Positions 1 through 10,998 of a stretch of DNA of 64,000 nucleotides are shown piece by piece. Origin of the DNA: Imbricaverruca yamaguchii (Eukaryota > Arthropoda > Thecostraca > Neoverrucidae); contig JAOTOL010001153.1 of the NCBI GenBank assembly GCA_034440575.1, forward strand, positions 246,570-310,569, in the 5' to 3' direction. Numbering within the stretch: the first letter of the stretch is position 1; every line of letters begins with the position of its first letter. The position numbers were made by a program, and so were the translations under genes. The notes under the pieces are model-generated. The model ran no database searches and was not told where the DNA came from. It worked only from the letters and a program-made list of their open reading frames with translations.

Positions 1-2326
1 TCCCCCGGGCAGTTGGTCCAGCGGCAGTCTATCCCCCGGGCAGTTGGTACAGTGGCAGTCTATCCCCCGGACAGTTGGTCCAGCGGCAGTCTATCCCCCG
101 GGCAGTTGGTACAGTGGCAGTCTATCCCCCGGGCAGTTGGCACAGTGGCAGTCTATCCCCGGGAAGTTGATACAGTGGCAGTCTACCCCCCGGGTAGCTG
201 GTACAGTGGCAGTCTATCCCCCGGGCAGTTGGCACAGTGGCAGTCCATCCTCCGGACAGTTGGTTCAGTGGCAGTCTATCCCCCGGACAGTTGGTCCAGT
301 GGCAGTCTATCGCCGGACAGTTGGTTCAGTGGCAGTCTATCTCCATGGGCAGTTGGACAGTTGGTTCAGTGGCAGTCTATCCCCGGACAGTTGGTCCAGT
401 GGCAGTCCATCCCCCGGACAGTTGGTTCAGTGGCAGTCTATCCCCCGGGCAGTTGGCACAGTGGCAGTCTATCCCCGGGAAGTTGGTACAGTGGCAGTCT
501 ACCCCCCGGGTAGCTGGTACAGTGGCAGTCTATCCACCGGGCAGTTGGCACAGTGGCAGTCCATCCCCCGGACAGTTGGTTCAGTGGCAGTCTATCCCCC
601 GGAAAGTTGGTCCAGTGGCAGTCTATCGCCGGACAGTTGGCTCAGTGGCAGTCTATCTCTACGGGCAGTTGGACAGTTGGTTCAGTGGCAGTCTATCCCC
701 GGACAGCTGGTCCATCGGCAGTCCATCCCCCGGATAGTTGGTCCAGCGGCAGTCTATCCCCCGGACAGTTGGTCCAGCGGCAGTCTATCCCCCGGATAGT
801 TGGTCCAGTGGCAGTCTATCCCCCGGACAGTTGGTCCAGCTGCAGTCTATCCCCCGACAGTTGGTCCAGCGGCAGTCTATCCCCGGACAGTTGGTCCAGC
901 GGCAGTCTATCCCCCGGACAGTTGGTACAGTGGCAGTCCATCCCCCGGACAGTTGGTCCAGCGGCAGTCTATCCCCCGGACAGTTGGTACAGTGGCAGTC
1001 TATCCCCCGGACAGTTGGTCCAGCGGCAGTCTATCCCCCGGACAGTTGGTCCAGCGGCAGTCTATCCCCCGGACAGTTGGTCCAGCGGCAGTCTATCCCC
1101 CGGACAGTTGGTCCAGCGGCAGTCTATCCCCCGGACAGTTGGTCCAGCGGCAGTCTATCCCCCTGACAGTTGGTCCAGTGGCAGTCTATCCCCCGGGCAG
1201 TTGGCACAGTGGCAGTCTATCCCCGGGAAGTTGGTACAGTGGCAGTCTACCCCCGGGTAGCTGGTACAGTGGCAGTCTATCCACCGGGCAGTTGGCACAG
1301 TGGCAGTCCATCCCCCGGACAGTTGGTTCAGTGGCAGTCTATCCCCCGGAAAGTTGGTCCAGTGGCAGTCTATCGCCGGACAGTTGGCTCAGTGGCAGTC
1401 TATCTCTACGGGCAGTTGGACAGTTGGTTCAGTGGCAGTCTATCCCCGGACAGCTGGTCCATCGGCAGTCCATCCCCGGATAGTTGGTCCAGCGGCAGTC
1501 TATCCCCCGGACAGTTGGTCCAGCGGCAGTCTATCCCCCGGATAGTTGGTCCAGTGGCAGTCTATCCCCCGGACAGTTGGTCCAGCTGCAGTCTATCCCC
1601 CGGACAGTTGGTCCAGCGGCAGTCTATCCCCCGGACAGTTGGTCCAGCGGCAGTCTATCCCCCGGACAGTTGGTACAGTGGCAGTCTATCCCCCGGACAG
1701 TTGGTCCAGCGGCAGTCTATCCCCCGGACAGTTGGTACAGTGGCAGTCTATCCCCCGGACAGTTGGTCCAGCGGCAGTCTATCCCCCGGACAGTTGGTCC
1801 AGCGGCAGTCTATCCCCCGGACAGTTGGTCCAGCGGCAGTCTATCCCCCGGACAGTTGGTCCAGCGGCAGTCTATCCCCCGGACAGTTGGTCCAGCGGCA
1901 GTCTATCCCCCTGACAGTTGGTCCAGTGGCAGTCTATCCCCCGGGCAGTTGGCACAGTGGCAGTCTATCCCCGGGAAGTTGGTACAGTGGCAGTCTACCC
2001 CCGGGTAGCTGGTACAGTGGCAGTCTATCCCCCGGGCAGTTGGCACAGTGGCAGTCCATCCCCCGGACAGTTGGTTCAGTGGCAGTCTATCCCCCGGACA
2101 GTTGGTCCAGTGGCAGTCTATCGCCGGACAGTTGGTTCAGTGGCAGTCTATCTCCACGGGCAGTTGGACAGTTGGTTCAGTGGCAGTCTATCCCCGGACA
2201 GTTGGTCCAGTGGCAGTCCATCCCCCGGACAGTTGGTTCAGTGGCAGTCTATCCCCGGGCAGTTGGTCCAGTGGCAGTCTATCCCCGGACAGAGTTGGTC
2301 CAGTGGCAGTCTATCCCCGGACAGGT
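1..2326. repeat. 31-bp minisatellite with higher-order structure
   Basis: About 75 head-to-tail copies of a 31-bp unit built on the core CAGTTGGTCCAGCGGCAGTC with a C-rich spacer. Variants (GGTACAGTGG, GGTTCAGTGG, GGGCAGTTGG) recur in the same order, and a marker variant with a double CAGTT near 347, 661, 1408 and 2156 shows blocks of about 747 bp copied within the array. The unit lacks stop codons in all three plus frames and 31 is not a multiple of three, so long open frames there cycle through the same 31-residue pattern and are not evidence of a protein. The array runs off the left edge. Confidence 0.97.
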
Positions 2327-3157
2327 CGTCCGTGGCTGCCACTTACTGCCATCGGCACGGCTTCACAAGCTCGAACAGACGCATAGCTACGGCTGTGCTA
2401 CAGCCACGGGACAACATAAGCTTCGCTGCATCTGCACTGCTTTGTTCTAACTGCTAACTCGATCTTGTCACCGGCATCAGGTTTCGGGATTGGGTCAATC
2501 AGCTCTTAGTACTTCCAGTATCTGAGGCCTCCCTCACTGACCCATTCGGTTGCAACAACGGTGATGGACTGTTTCTCTGAGTAAGACATAGCTACTCTGC
2601 ACGAATTGTGAGCAGCCTGCCTGCAAGGAGCAGGCCTTCCTTTTCTGGATCGAACTCTCGCTCGGCCACTGCCTCCGGCCGTTGTGTACACAAAGCATCA
2701 GCAAGTGTGTGAACCTGTCACTAACTGCTAGGTCAAGCTATGCCGATAATAGTCTGCACTGGAAGGCATAATTCCCGGCGGTTCCGCTCTGGTAATAAGA
2801 AGCTTTATGTACTCGGAAAAATATCTGTTCGCACTTGCTTAAAATTATTAAACGATCCGCAAATATCGATTTTCCTCTGCATGCACTAACCTTTATGCTG
2901 CTGTGTAGAGTGATCACTACTCCGAGAGGTGTCCTTCTGGCCTGTAAAACATAGGGAGCTCGGTAATCTACGGTTGCGAGCATAGCTAAGCTCCAACAGC
3001 TCTCAGTGCGAGAATAGACAAAGTTGTCCATTGACTTGTGGTTCAGATAATCAGAAACTATAAGTGAAACAATGCATGAGCAAGAAAAGCGTGTCCGCAA
3101 ATTGTCACGCGTTGAGCAGTGAATGGAGCTCCAGGTGAGCGGGCACGTGCTGCGTAC
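2327..3157. other. Non-repetitive stretch, probable intron or 3' flank
   Basis: Unique, mixed-composition sequence between the 31-bp satellite and the last recognised exon of the selectin-like gene. No protein family was recognised on either strand. A short minus-strand segment at 2542-2596 has splice-like borders, but its phase does not fit the neighbouring exon. Confidence 0.5.
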
Positions 3158-3340
3158 TCGTGTTCCGCCGACGGTCGCAGAAGTCGGGCGTGCTCCAGTG
3201 TCGAGACCTGCACTGTATTTGACCCGAGGTGTGACGAGGGTCGCCGCAGATGACCGTGATCTGGTCACCCTCGACCCGCGGGTACGGCTGCAGGTAGGTG
3301 AGCGACGCCTGCTGGGCGGGACTGCCGCAGATGCGAGGCA
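3158..3340 (-). CDS. Sushi/CCP exon of selectin-like membrane protein gene
   Basis: This 183-nt exon encodes a complete sushi (complement control protein) module. All four cysteines are in register: CGSP near the start, VICGDP, IQCRSRHW and PDFC at the end, with the usual tryptophan before the last cysteine. Upstream is an acceptor ending in ccggcag and downstream a possible donor GTACGC. With those borders the exon is phase 1-1, the standard phase of sushi exons. It follows the lectin exon at 4113-4247 in the same strand and phase. Such modules form rigid extracellular stalks that bind proteins or glycans. More sushi exons are expected at lower coordinates, outside the window. The donor is weaker than the acceptor, so the 3' border is less certain. 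Confidence 0.75.
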
Positions 3341-3444
3341 CTGCCGGACACAACACCGCGCCGCTCGTCATCTGGCTGCACTGGGGCTGCCAAACGTCCT
3401 CATATTACCTCGCTCTCTGCGTATTTGCAGTCTGGCCCTGGCTG

Positions 3445-3445
<1 letters not shown>

Positions 3446-3479
<34 letters not shown>
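3446..3479. repeat. (TA)n microsatellite
   Basis: About 16 uninterrupted TA dinucleotides in an intron or flank of the selectin-like gene. Confidence 0.95.
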
Positions 3480-3482
<3 letters not shown>

Positions 3483-3814
3483 AAATATGTATGTATATGC
3501 ACTTGCAAGAGTGATAGAGATGGGGAGATAAATTGCTTCTGGAAATTCGCTCACCGGGGAATATAATATTTTGGCTTTTACTCTGTTTCCTGACATTTGC
3601 CTGACTGTTTACCTAACATCTACATTTTTATACCTACTTATGCATCACGAATGATTTGTCTTGGAATCTTGCCTGTGTGGTGTATGGTGTACATGATACG
3701 AGGTATTCTCAGGAGCAATCAAGTGACGAACGCTGCAAGAACGAGAGCTTGCTGTTTAAAGGCACACTTTGTAACCGAACGCCATTTCCCAAGGCATGTG
3801 TGTCGCCAGTTACT

Positions 3815-3899
3815 CGGTGTGTGTGTGTGTGCGTGTGCGTGTGCGTGTGCGCGTGCGCGTGCGCGTGCGTGCGCGTGCGTGCGTGCGTCCGTGTGTGGG

Positions 3900-3951
<52 letters not shown>

Positions 3952-3953
3952 TG

Positions 3954-3988
<35 letters not shown>

Positions 3989-4017
3989 TTGCGCGCGCGC
4001 TTGCGCGTGTGCGCGTG
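3815..4017. repeat. Alternating purine-pyrimidine (GT/GC)n tract
   Basis: About 200 bp of almost perfectly alternating purine and pyrimidine: (GT)n, then mixed GTGC/GCGT blocks. This composition favours left-handed Z-DNA. It lies about 100 bp beyond the donor of the lectin exon at 4113-4247, inside the intron. Confidence 0.95.
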
Positions 4018-4112
4018 TCCCACACAGCAGCAGTTTAACGTCGCGGAGTTGTCCTCGGGTCGGCGTGGCGCCGCGTCTGTCGCACTGGCGCCGTGACCGT
4101 GCATGGCCGTAC

Positions 4113-4247
4113 CTCGCTGGCAGATGTACCGGTACCGGGCGGCGCAGCCGACGGACGCCGCACCCCAGCCGCCCCGACGACGGCGCAGCGCGCGGCACCG
4201 GCGCCGCCGCTCGCCGAACGACAGCCCGTACTGAGTGGTGGCGCCAT
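4113..4247 (-). CDS. C-type lectin domain exon, C-terminal half
   Basis: The exon translates to the typical end of a C-type lectin domain: CRAL, then GGWGAASVGC and ARYRYICQR, matching the family pattern C-x-L...W....C....RYIC. The acceptor gtttcag and the donor GAG/GTACGG bound 135 nt in phase 1-1, and the next recognised exon (3158-3340) also starts in phase 1. The central WxGL/WxWxDG part of the fold is absent, so an exon between this one and 7980-8184 is missing from my model. The acceptor region is part of a 61-bp tandem repeat, so further acceptor copies lie just upstream. Calcium-binding residues cannot be judged because that part of the domain is not present. Confidence 0.6.
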
Positions 4248-4412
4248 CTGAAACGTAACACCGCTCACTGTGGCACGGCGCGTCCAGCGTGCTGAGTGGT
4301 GGCGCCCTCTGAAACACAACACCGCTCACTGTGGCACGGCGCGTCCAGCGTACTGAGTGGTGGCGCCCTCTGAAACATAACACCGCTCACTGTGGCACGG
4401 CGCGTCCAGCGA
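4232..4412. repeat. 61-bp tandem repeat carrying splice-acceptor copies
   Basis: Three head-to-tail copies of a 61-bp unit (TGAGTGGTGGCGCC, a 3'-splice-like CTGAAACnnAACACCG block, CACTGTGGCACGGCGCGTCC). On the minus strand each copy reads as a pyrimidine stretch ending in gtttcag followed by A(T/G)GGCGCCACCACTCAG. The copy at the exon supplies the acceptor used in the lectin exon model. Confidence 0.9.
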
Positions 4413-4457
4413 CGGACTGTTCGAAGGTGAATCGGCCGTGCCTGAGTCGTGTTGGGA

Positions 4458-4580
4458 TGGAGCGGGACTGGTGGAATGCACTGGGGCGTGACTGGTGGAA
4501 TGTACTGGAGCGTGACTGGTGGAATGGACTGGAGCGTGACTGGTGGAATGGACTGGAGCGTGACTGGTGGAATGGACTGA
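4458..4580. repeat. 24-bp tandem repeat
   Basis: Five copies of a 24-bp unit containing GACTGGTGGAATG. Because 24 is divisible by three, one plus frame reads as a repeated octapeptide (ERDWWNGL), but there is no other coding support. Confidence 0.9.
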
Positions 4581-6439
4581 GTTTCGGTGATCGTGGTCGC
4601 ACAAGATGGAGCGGCGGTGTGCCGTAAAATATGAGGGCCTGATACGGAGGGGAGGATATGAATGACGGGAAAAGGTTGCCCCTCCCTTGAGCGTCACGAT
4701 TTCGGCCGAGTCATCTGGCGTCGTCTGGAATTAAACAACTTCTACATGTATCCCATGAATTGCATCATATGGTGATGGTTTCCAGCCTCCACAAGTCAGC
4801 GGTATATCACACTTTGCTAGTTTTCGAGACATTTAGACTTGCCTGAGTAGACCTCGGTGGCATTCCGTCGGTGCACGATCATCGATCATGCTGTGATTTC
4901 GCATGCAGTTAGCAATCGGATCGGTGTGCATTCCGGCAGTGATTCTGATCACGTGATGAAGCAGCCGTCTGGCCAAGCAAACCTGTTCGTCAAGTGACTG
5001 CTTTCTATCGGCATTCACGTCCATGTTCATGCCGCTCGATGAGATGAGCTCGGCTAGACAATCGACGTTCGACTATCGATTACCAATGTTCGACGTTGCT
5101 ATCGATGGTGCGCCATGTTATCTGCGCCGGAACACCGGTTGAGAAGGTTCACGCGGTATCAGTCACAGCTGATGACGCGCATATTTATTTGTGTAAAGCA
5201 CATATTTGTCATGTGATCTGCAGCCACTGTGCTACCAGATGTTAAACTTACTCAGCGCTTCTACATTTTCGACTTAGACTCGGTGTTGGAGTCCGTGCCA
5301 CGAACCTGAATCAGAAGTGTTGACTTGCTTGCCGGCTATCCATATGTCAAACGTTCTCGTCAATCGTAAGCTTCGTGTATGCCTGAAACAAAGGTATTCT
5401 GAAAATGGCACTCAACAGACTACAGCGAATATAGGTAGCACATTCTTTGGCGTTTTCGATTTTAGATGCCACAGTTATAAAGATTGATTAAAAATTTGAG
5501 ACTTGAATTTGAGGTTGTTGAGGTTGCTCAGGTTGCTGAGGTTGACTTTGAATTTGAGGTGGTCTAATATGTTTATTCTAATCGTGGGAGGTCTAAACTT
5601 TTGGAGGTTTGTTCGTTCGGCAAGTCCCAGGGGATCGCGGCAAGCACTTATAATATCCGTGTGGCGGGAGAGAATGAACGGGAGGTGCGTGCGCTGTAAA
5701 GAGCATTCATAGCATTTACGATATGCATACAATGGATTCTCCAAACGAGCTGAAATCATTCGATAAAATTCAGGTCGTTGAAAACCGTAGTAAGTAACTA
5801 AATTTAGGCTCTAAGGTGTCGCAAAATCTAGCTGTCTACTAGAGAACTTTAGGAGTTGCAAAGCAAGTCCTGTGTACGAAACGGTCATTTGAAATATCAT
5901 TCCACTTGAAAAGTTTGCCGTTGCGGCTTTCTCCGTGGCTCAGCCGGTTGCTGCTGCTGTTAGATGACGGTCGCATCCCAAATACGCCACCAGCCGCAGG
6001 TGTGTAGCCTTTTTTAAATTTCCCTACCCATTAATATGTTGGCAGGAGTGCCCTTCCATACCCGTGGGACCTAATTACGTTAAATTCCAAGGGTGAGAAG
6101 TAGGTCGTGGTAAGCAAATCAAGGCATGTCACACCACTCCCCGCTCCTGTTTCTTGCTGGACAGATCTCGCCACCAGATATTAGTAAAAGATGTTCCTGA
6201 AGCCCTCTTAGACAATTAGCAATGCTAGTAACGTCTTCGAGGGCTCCAGGAAAATAACTGCTATGGATGTTAATGGGGAAATAGTACAAAATCATAATCT
6301 TGCACATGCATCTCCTAAACTACTACTAACTAAGGGGAAAGGACGAACCAAGTATGAAGAAGAAGAAAGAAAAGAAAACATGATTGTTAAACGAGAATAT
6401 CCGAGTGATATCAGATCACCATGCATAGCACATTACCAT
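4581..6439. other. Intronic sequence, no gene recognised
   Basis: Mostly unique, AT-richer DNA lying in the intron between the two lectin half exons. It contains a small TTGAGGTTGCTCAGG-type repeat near 5510-5560 and a weak tRNA-like A-box sequence near 5940. I looked here for the missing lectin exon and did not find it. Confidence 0.45.
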
Positions 6440-7376
6440 TACCAACATTCATTGAAAAAGTTCATTTTTTCCAGCAATGTATTGTTTGATGTGTTTCTTC
6501 AAGATGATTATACTCCTAGATACACCGTGAATCCTGTGGAAGTGAGAGCAGATTATTTTATTCCAGGCTTTTGGTGCAATTAAGGGTAATGAAAGCATTG
6601 TATAATTCACATCAGAAAGGGGCATTTGAAAGTGTTGTCTAACTCTGAGGCCACCTTGTTCATGAAGCTGAAACATCTTAGAAAGAGGTACTGGTAATGA
6701 CTGACTTAGAAAACCTAGTATGATGTAAATACACATTAACTATGTCCAGAAACTTTACAATTGTATGTTTAATAAACAATTCATTTGTATGGTATAAGTA
6801 AGGTTTCTTATTAACAATCCTAATAACACACTTCTGCAGCTTAATAATCTTGTCGAGCTTAGAGTGGTAAGTACTCCTCCAGATAACAGCACAGTAATTT
6901 AGATATGGCAATATTAAAGAATTATACACAACAAGCAATTCACGAGTTGATAAAGTACCTGGACTTGCCTATAATTCCAATATTCCTGCTAAGTTTTGAA
7001 GAGATGGCATTTATATGGCTTTTCCATGTCATGTCTTCATCAATAAATACACCTAAATATTTTATACAGCTATGCCTTGTAATATTGGAAGTATTTATTT
7101 TGACATGAATGTCATCACATGGTTTCCTGGAAAACAATTATATCCAGTCTTCTCAGCATTAATAGATAATCTGTTGGTATGAAACCATGTAATTATTTTG
7201 GGTATTACCTCATTTACTTTACTTTGTAATTCAGAACGATCATTAGCTGTAATAGTTATGGCAGTGTCGTCTGCAAATAGGCAAAAGCTAGCCAAAGTGG
7301 AGACATTGCAGAGATCATTAAGGCATAGATTAAATAGCAGAGGTCCAAGAATCGAACCTTGAGGAACCAAATAATT
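6440..7376 (-). mobile_element. 5'-truncated L2/CR1-like LINE, reverse transcriptase C-terminal part
   Basis: The minus strand carries reverse transcriptase remains split over four frames. They read VPQGSILGPLLF then FADDTAI (catalytic box), then a thumb region with KYLGVFIDEDMTWKSHI, then LNYCAVIW and a final APKAWNKI motif. This order and wording are typical of the L2/CR1/Daphne group of non-LTR retrotransposons. At least three frameshifts are needed to follow the protein, so it is dead. The element begins abruptly just before the QG box, consistent with 5' truncation. The 3' end is not sharply defined and may extend to about 6100. It lies in an intron of the selectin-like gene, in the same orientation. 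Confidence 0.85.
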
Positions 7377-7979
7377 TCAACTTTTAGCATGAAAACCCCC
7401 TGTGTGGTATGCCCCCGTTCCCAATCTGCTTGGTCGCGCCCATCGGCTTCATGCATCATGCCCTGAAAATAATTTTCAGAAACCTTCACCTATGGTCAGC
7501 AGCTATATGAAGGTTCTTAAAAAGCATATCACGACGTTTTACGTCGCTATAAAACAGATCGATAACAACAGCACACACAGCATCGGCAAGGCCAACAGAG
7601 ACAATAATTTCTGGTCTCGGTGTGTTAGAGGAAGAAACCAACGTTATTCACACCAAGCGTGGGAAGATAGGATTAGCCGATTTCGTCACTTGCATGACAT
7701 CGGTGGGTTTCTTTGTTTCCATAGTTTGTCTGTGCGTGGGGGGAGGGGTGATATTGTGTGGTTATAAATTAGTAAACACAATGCTCAGCTACTTATGACT
7801 TATGTGGGATGGCATGCAACCTAGCACAATTTCAAATGATTGCTAGTTTGTGCACCTCATATGCACTATCTCAGCTCCCAGCGACGTTCCATACACATTC
7901 CACGCACGGCCGGTCAGCCGTGCGTGTATCTCGCTCAGAGAAGGCGACTCACAGCAACACGACAGCCAGCTCTCCTCAC
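7377..7979. other. Intronic sequence, nothing recognised
   Basis: Unique DNA between the LINE remnant and the lectin exon. No repeats, RNA genes or coding motifs were recognised. Confidence 0.5.
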
Positions 7980-8184
7980 CCGAGTGTGTGAGTGATCATG
8001 TCGCGCAGTCCCTGCGAGTCGTCGCGCAGCAGCGCGCCGCCCGCGCCGAGCCGGTGGCACTGGTGCTGCGCCTGGCGCTGAGTTGCCGGCGTGCTCACCA
8101 GGTGGTAGCACAGAGCGCCGGCCGCCCACGTGTCGGCGATGTCCGGCCGTCCCAGGTCGTCCAGACACTGGTGCTTGGACAGTC
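7980..8184 (-). CDS. C-type lectin domain exon, N-terminal half
   Basis: The 205-nt exon encodes a short link with CLDDLGRPDIAD, then the start of a C-type lectin fold: ALCYHLVSTPATQRQAQHQC, CHRLGAGGALL and DDSQGLRDMI. This matches the family pattern CYxF...T...A...C...GG.L..I.....N/Q..L. Splice borders are good: acceptor gccgccag and donor CGG/GTGAGG. It starts in phase 1, the phase in which the exon at 11591-11743 ends, and ends in phase 2. The exon is very GC-rich compared with the intron around it. Its partner is the C-terminal half at 4113-4247. In Drosophila Furrowed, a selectin-like planar polarity protein, a lectin domain is also combined with many sushi repeats. Confidence 0.75.
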
Positions 8185-8399
8185 CTGGCGGCGCGAGCGA
8201 CTCGTGACCGGCCGGCGGCCGTCAGAAGCTGGCTGGCCAGCCGCCGGCGTGAGCGTCCGGCTTCCGATCTCCCGTTGCGATAGTGATAATATAGATAGTC
8301 AATTTCGCTTGCCGAAGCGTGCGGCTTCACTGCAGCTGCCTGAGACGATGTATCCGGCTTGACGGGAGATACTCTGTCCAGACGCCTGGAGAACCTTGG

Positions 8400-9300
8400 G
8401 ATAGGTCACGACGAACAAAGCCTCCCGTGTGCGCCTTGACCTAGGTCAGGTTCACAGGATGGGTCTCATAGGCCAATGCGGACAAAGCCTCTCGTGTGCG
8501 CCTTGGCATAGATCACGGTCGCATAGGATAGGTAACGGCGGACGAAGCCTCAGGTGCGCGTCTCAACATAAATCACGGTCACATAGAATAGGTCCCATAG
8601 GTCACGGCCGACAAAGCCTCTCTTGTGTGTCTCGACATAGACTACAAGACTACTGTCATATAGGATGGGTCGCATAGGCAACGGCGGACAAAGCCTCTCT
8701 TGTGTGTCTCGACATAGACTACAAGACTACTGTCATATAGGATACGTCGCATAGGCAACAGCGGACAAAGCCTCCCGTGTGCGTCTTGGCATAAGTCACG
8801 GTCACATTGGATAGGTCGCATATGCCACGGCGAACAATCTTCTGTGAGTCCTGCCATAGGTCACGGTCACATAGGCCCCGGCGGACAAAGCCTTGACATA
8901 GGGCACGGTAGCATAGGTTAGGTCACACAGGTCACGGCGGACAAAGTCTCCCGTGTGCGTCTTGACATAGGTCACGGCCACATATGATAGGTCGCATAGG
9001 TCACGACGGATAATGTCTCCTATGTGCGTCATGACAGGTCACGGTAGACAGCTTCACGAGTGCTTCTTGACATAGGTCACGGTCACATATGATTGGTCAC
9101 ATAGGTCACGGCGGATAAAGTCTCCTATGTGCGTCATGACAGGTCACAACAGACAGCCTCCCGAGTACGTCTTGACATAGGTCACGGTCACATATGATAG
9201 GTCACATAGGTCACGGTGGATAAAGTATCCTATGTGCGTCATGACAGGTCACAACAGACAGCCTCCCGAGTACGTCTTGACATAGGTAATGGCAGACAAA
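8400..9300. repeat. Degenerate 60-75 bp tandem repeat
   Basis: Twelve to fifteen diverged copies of a unit with GCGGACAAAGCCTC, CGTGTGCGTCTTGACATAGG and TCACGGTCACATAGGATAGG. The copies differ in length and sequence much more than in the other arrays, so it looks old. Confidence 0.9.
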
Positions 9301-9839
9301 GTCTTACCATGATGTACCCAGCCTGCTGCTTCAGAGAATCATGTGCCCTTGTAGCTGACTGCAGCACATTGGCCCCATGTTTTTTTTGGGGGGGGGGGGG
9401 AGGTGGGCGGCAGTTCGTTTGAATATCATCGATCACTACAATAGCGAACACTCCTTGGTGGCACTTACCTTTACCTATTACGTTTTGCTGCGGAAGTTGC
9501 AGAAAAACATCTTTGTGGGTGCAATTTGAAGACCATTCCGATTCCATACCCTTCGGTAGTGGTTCATTGGCATTTATTCCGTATTAAAGTAAAATTCAAA
9601 TTTGCAGATGTGTTGACCTGACCTGTACTCCGACATAGGAAAATACATCGTATCATCCGAAATGACATGCGGCACATAGCGACAATTTCGTTTGTCTAAT
9701 AAATGCAATCCTAGTTGTTGCTGGGGTGGCTTTAGGAACCAGGGTTCTAGTGCTAAGCAGAGCTTGTTGCGTGAACCCCCGATCCATGAATTCCAGCTCA
9801 ACGGCAGAATTGTTATCGAATGTTTAACGTGCCGTCAAT
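9301..9839. other. Intronic sequence with a G homopolymer
   Basis: Unique DNA with a run of T and then about 12 G at 9380-9402. No gene was recognised. Confidence 0.45.
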
Positions 9840-10017
9840 ACACGGACACGGCCGCCCGGTAGCTCGACCCCTGCCTTATCGGGCCAGTTGCCAACTGACA
9901 CCCCCGGCGACAACTGACCCTAAATGTAAGCGCGCGAAGCGACTCGAACACTCCGTTGCCAGGACAGGGGAGACCAGTTCAGGCCAGCGCTCTAACTAAC
10001 TGAGCTACCGGGGCGGC
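9840..10017 (-). mobile_element. tRNA-derived SINE, copy 1
   Basis: Read on the minus strand it starts with GCCGCCCCGGTAGCTCAG and has a Pol III A box (TAGCTCAGTTAGTTAGAGC). About 35 nt later comes a B box (GTGTTCGAGTC), as in a tRNA head. The body shares a block of the type GGTCAGTTGGCAACTGG..CCGATAAGGCxGGG..CGGCCGTGTC with the plus-strand copy at 14687-14895. No obvious A-rich tail was seen. Confidence 0.75.
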
Positions 10018-10019
10018 AA

Positions 10020-10095
10020 GCCTGAAGCTGTGCAATGTACAGCTTCAGGCTATATCTTATGAAGCTGTACACTGTACAGCTCCAGAAGATATATC
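10020..10095. repeat. Double palindrome (two adjacent hairpins)
   Basis: GCCTGAAGCTGT (10020-10031) and ACAGCTTCAGGC (10039-10050) form a perfect 12-bp inverted repeat with a 7-nt loop. Immediately after, 10051-10095 forms a second hairpin with inner arms AAGCTGTAC/GTACAGCT and outer arms ATATCTT/AAGATAT. All four arms share the AAGCTGT core. Confidence 0.85.
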
Positions 10096-10189
10096 GTATG
10101 TTTAATAGTCATAAAGCCCAAATGTAACGTAGCACAAATACAACGTGTAAAATAGTCTGATAAAATTTGTAATTTTGCTTGATCTGTAC

Positions 10190-10998
10190 ATCTGTCGGTC
10201 AGGTGTGGGTCAGCAGTGGGACCCACACCTGTCGGTCAGGTGGCGGCAGTTGGACCCACACCTGTCGGTCAGGTATGGATCAGCAGTGGGGCCCACACCT
10301 GTCGGTCAGGTGTGGGTCAGCAGTGGGACCCACACCTGTCGGTCAGGTGGCGGCAGTTGGACCCACACCTGTCGGTCAGGTGGCGGCAGTTGGACCCACA
10401 TCTGTCGGTCAGGTGGCGGCAGTGGGGCCCACACCTGTCGGTCAGGTGTGAATCAGCAGTTAGACCCACACCTGTCGGTCAGGTATGGATCAGCAGTGGG
10501 GCACACACCTGTCGGTCAGGTGTGGGTCAGCAGTGGGACCCACACCTGTCGGTCAGGTGGCGGCAGTTGGATCAACACCTGTCGGTCAGGTGGCGGCAGT
10601 GGGGCCCACACCTGCCGGTCAGGTGTGAATCGGCAGTGGGACCCACACCTGTCGGTCGGGTGGCGGTAGTGGGACCCACACCTGTCGGTCAGGTGGCGGC
10701 AGTGGGACCCACACATGTCGGTCAGGTGTGAATCAGCAGTGGGACCCACACCTGTCGGTCAGGTATGGATCAGCAGTGGGGCCCACACCTGTCGGTCAGG
10801 TGTGGGTCAGCAGTGGGACCCACACCTGTCGGTCGGGTGGCGGTAGTGGGACCCACACCTGTCGGTCAGGTGGCGGCAGTGGGACCCACACCTACCGGTC
10901 AGGTGTGGGTCAGCAGTAGGACCCACACCTGACCGACAGGTGTGGGTCGGCAATGGGACCCACACCTGCCGGTCAGGGGGCGGCAGTGGGACCCACAC
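10190..10998. repeat. Hairpin minisatellite array A
   Basis: Alternating units of roughly 33-37 bp: a CCCACACCTG-TCGGT-CAGGTGTG hairpin core followed by either GGTCAGCAGTGGGAC or GGCGGCAGTGGGAC. Each core is an 8-bp inverted repeat around a 5-nt loop. Most loops read TCGGT, but near 10923-10940 the loop is inverted. The same family recurs at 12318-13026. Confidence 0.95.

Noticed and set aside
13..2457. Several overlapping open frames of 80-426 codons at the left edge
   Set aside because: They are produced by a stop-free 31-bp satellite that is open in all three frames; no sequence outside the repeat supports a protein.
2542..2596. Possible small minus-strand exon (AMSYSEKQSITVVATEW)
   Set aside because: Acceptor and donor look acceptable, but it would start in the wrong phase after the sushi exon and matches no known domain.
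3709..4383. Arg/His/Thr-rich frames across the GT/GC tract
   Set aside because: Low-complexity translations of a microsatellite; only the short lectin exon at 4113-4247 has family and splice support.
5930..6010. tRNA-like sequence GTGGCTCAGCCGGTTGC
   Set aside because: No convincing B box or cloverleaf; too weak to list as a gene or SINE.
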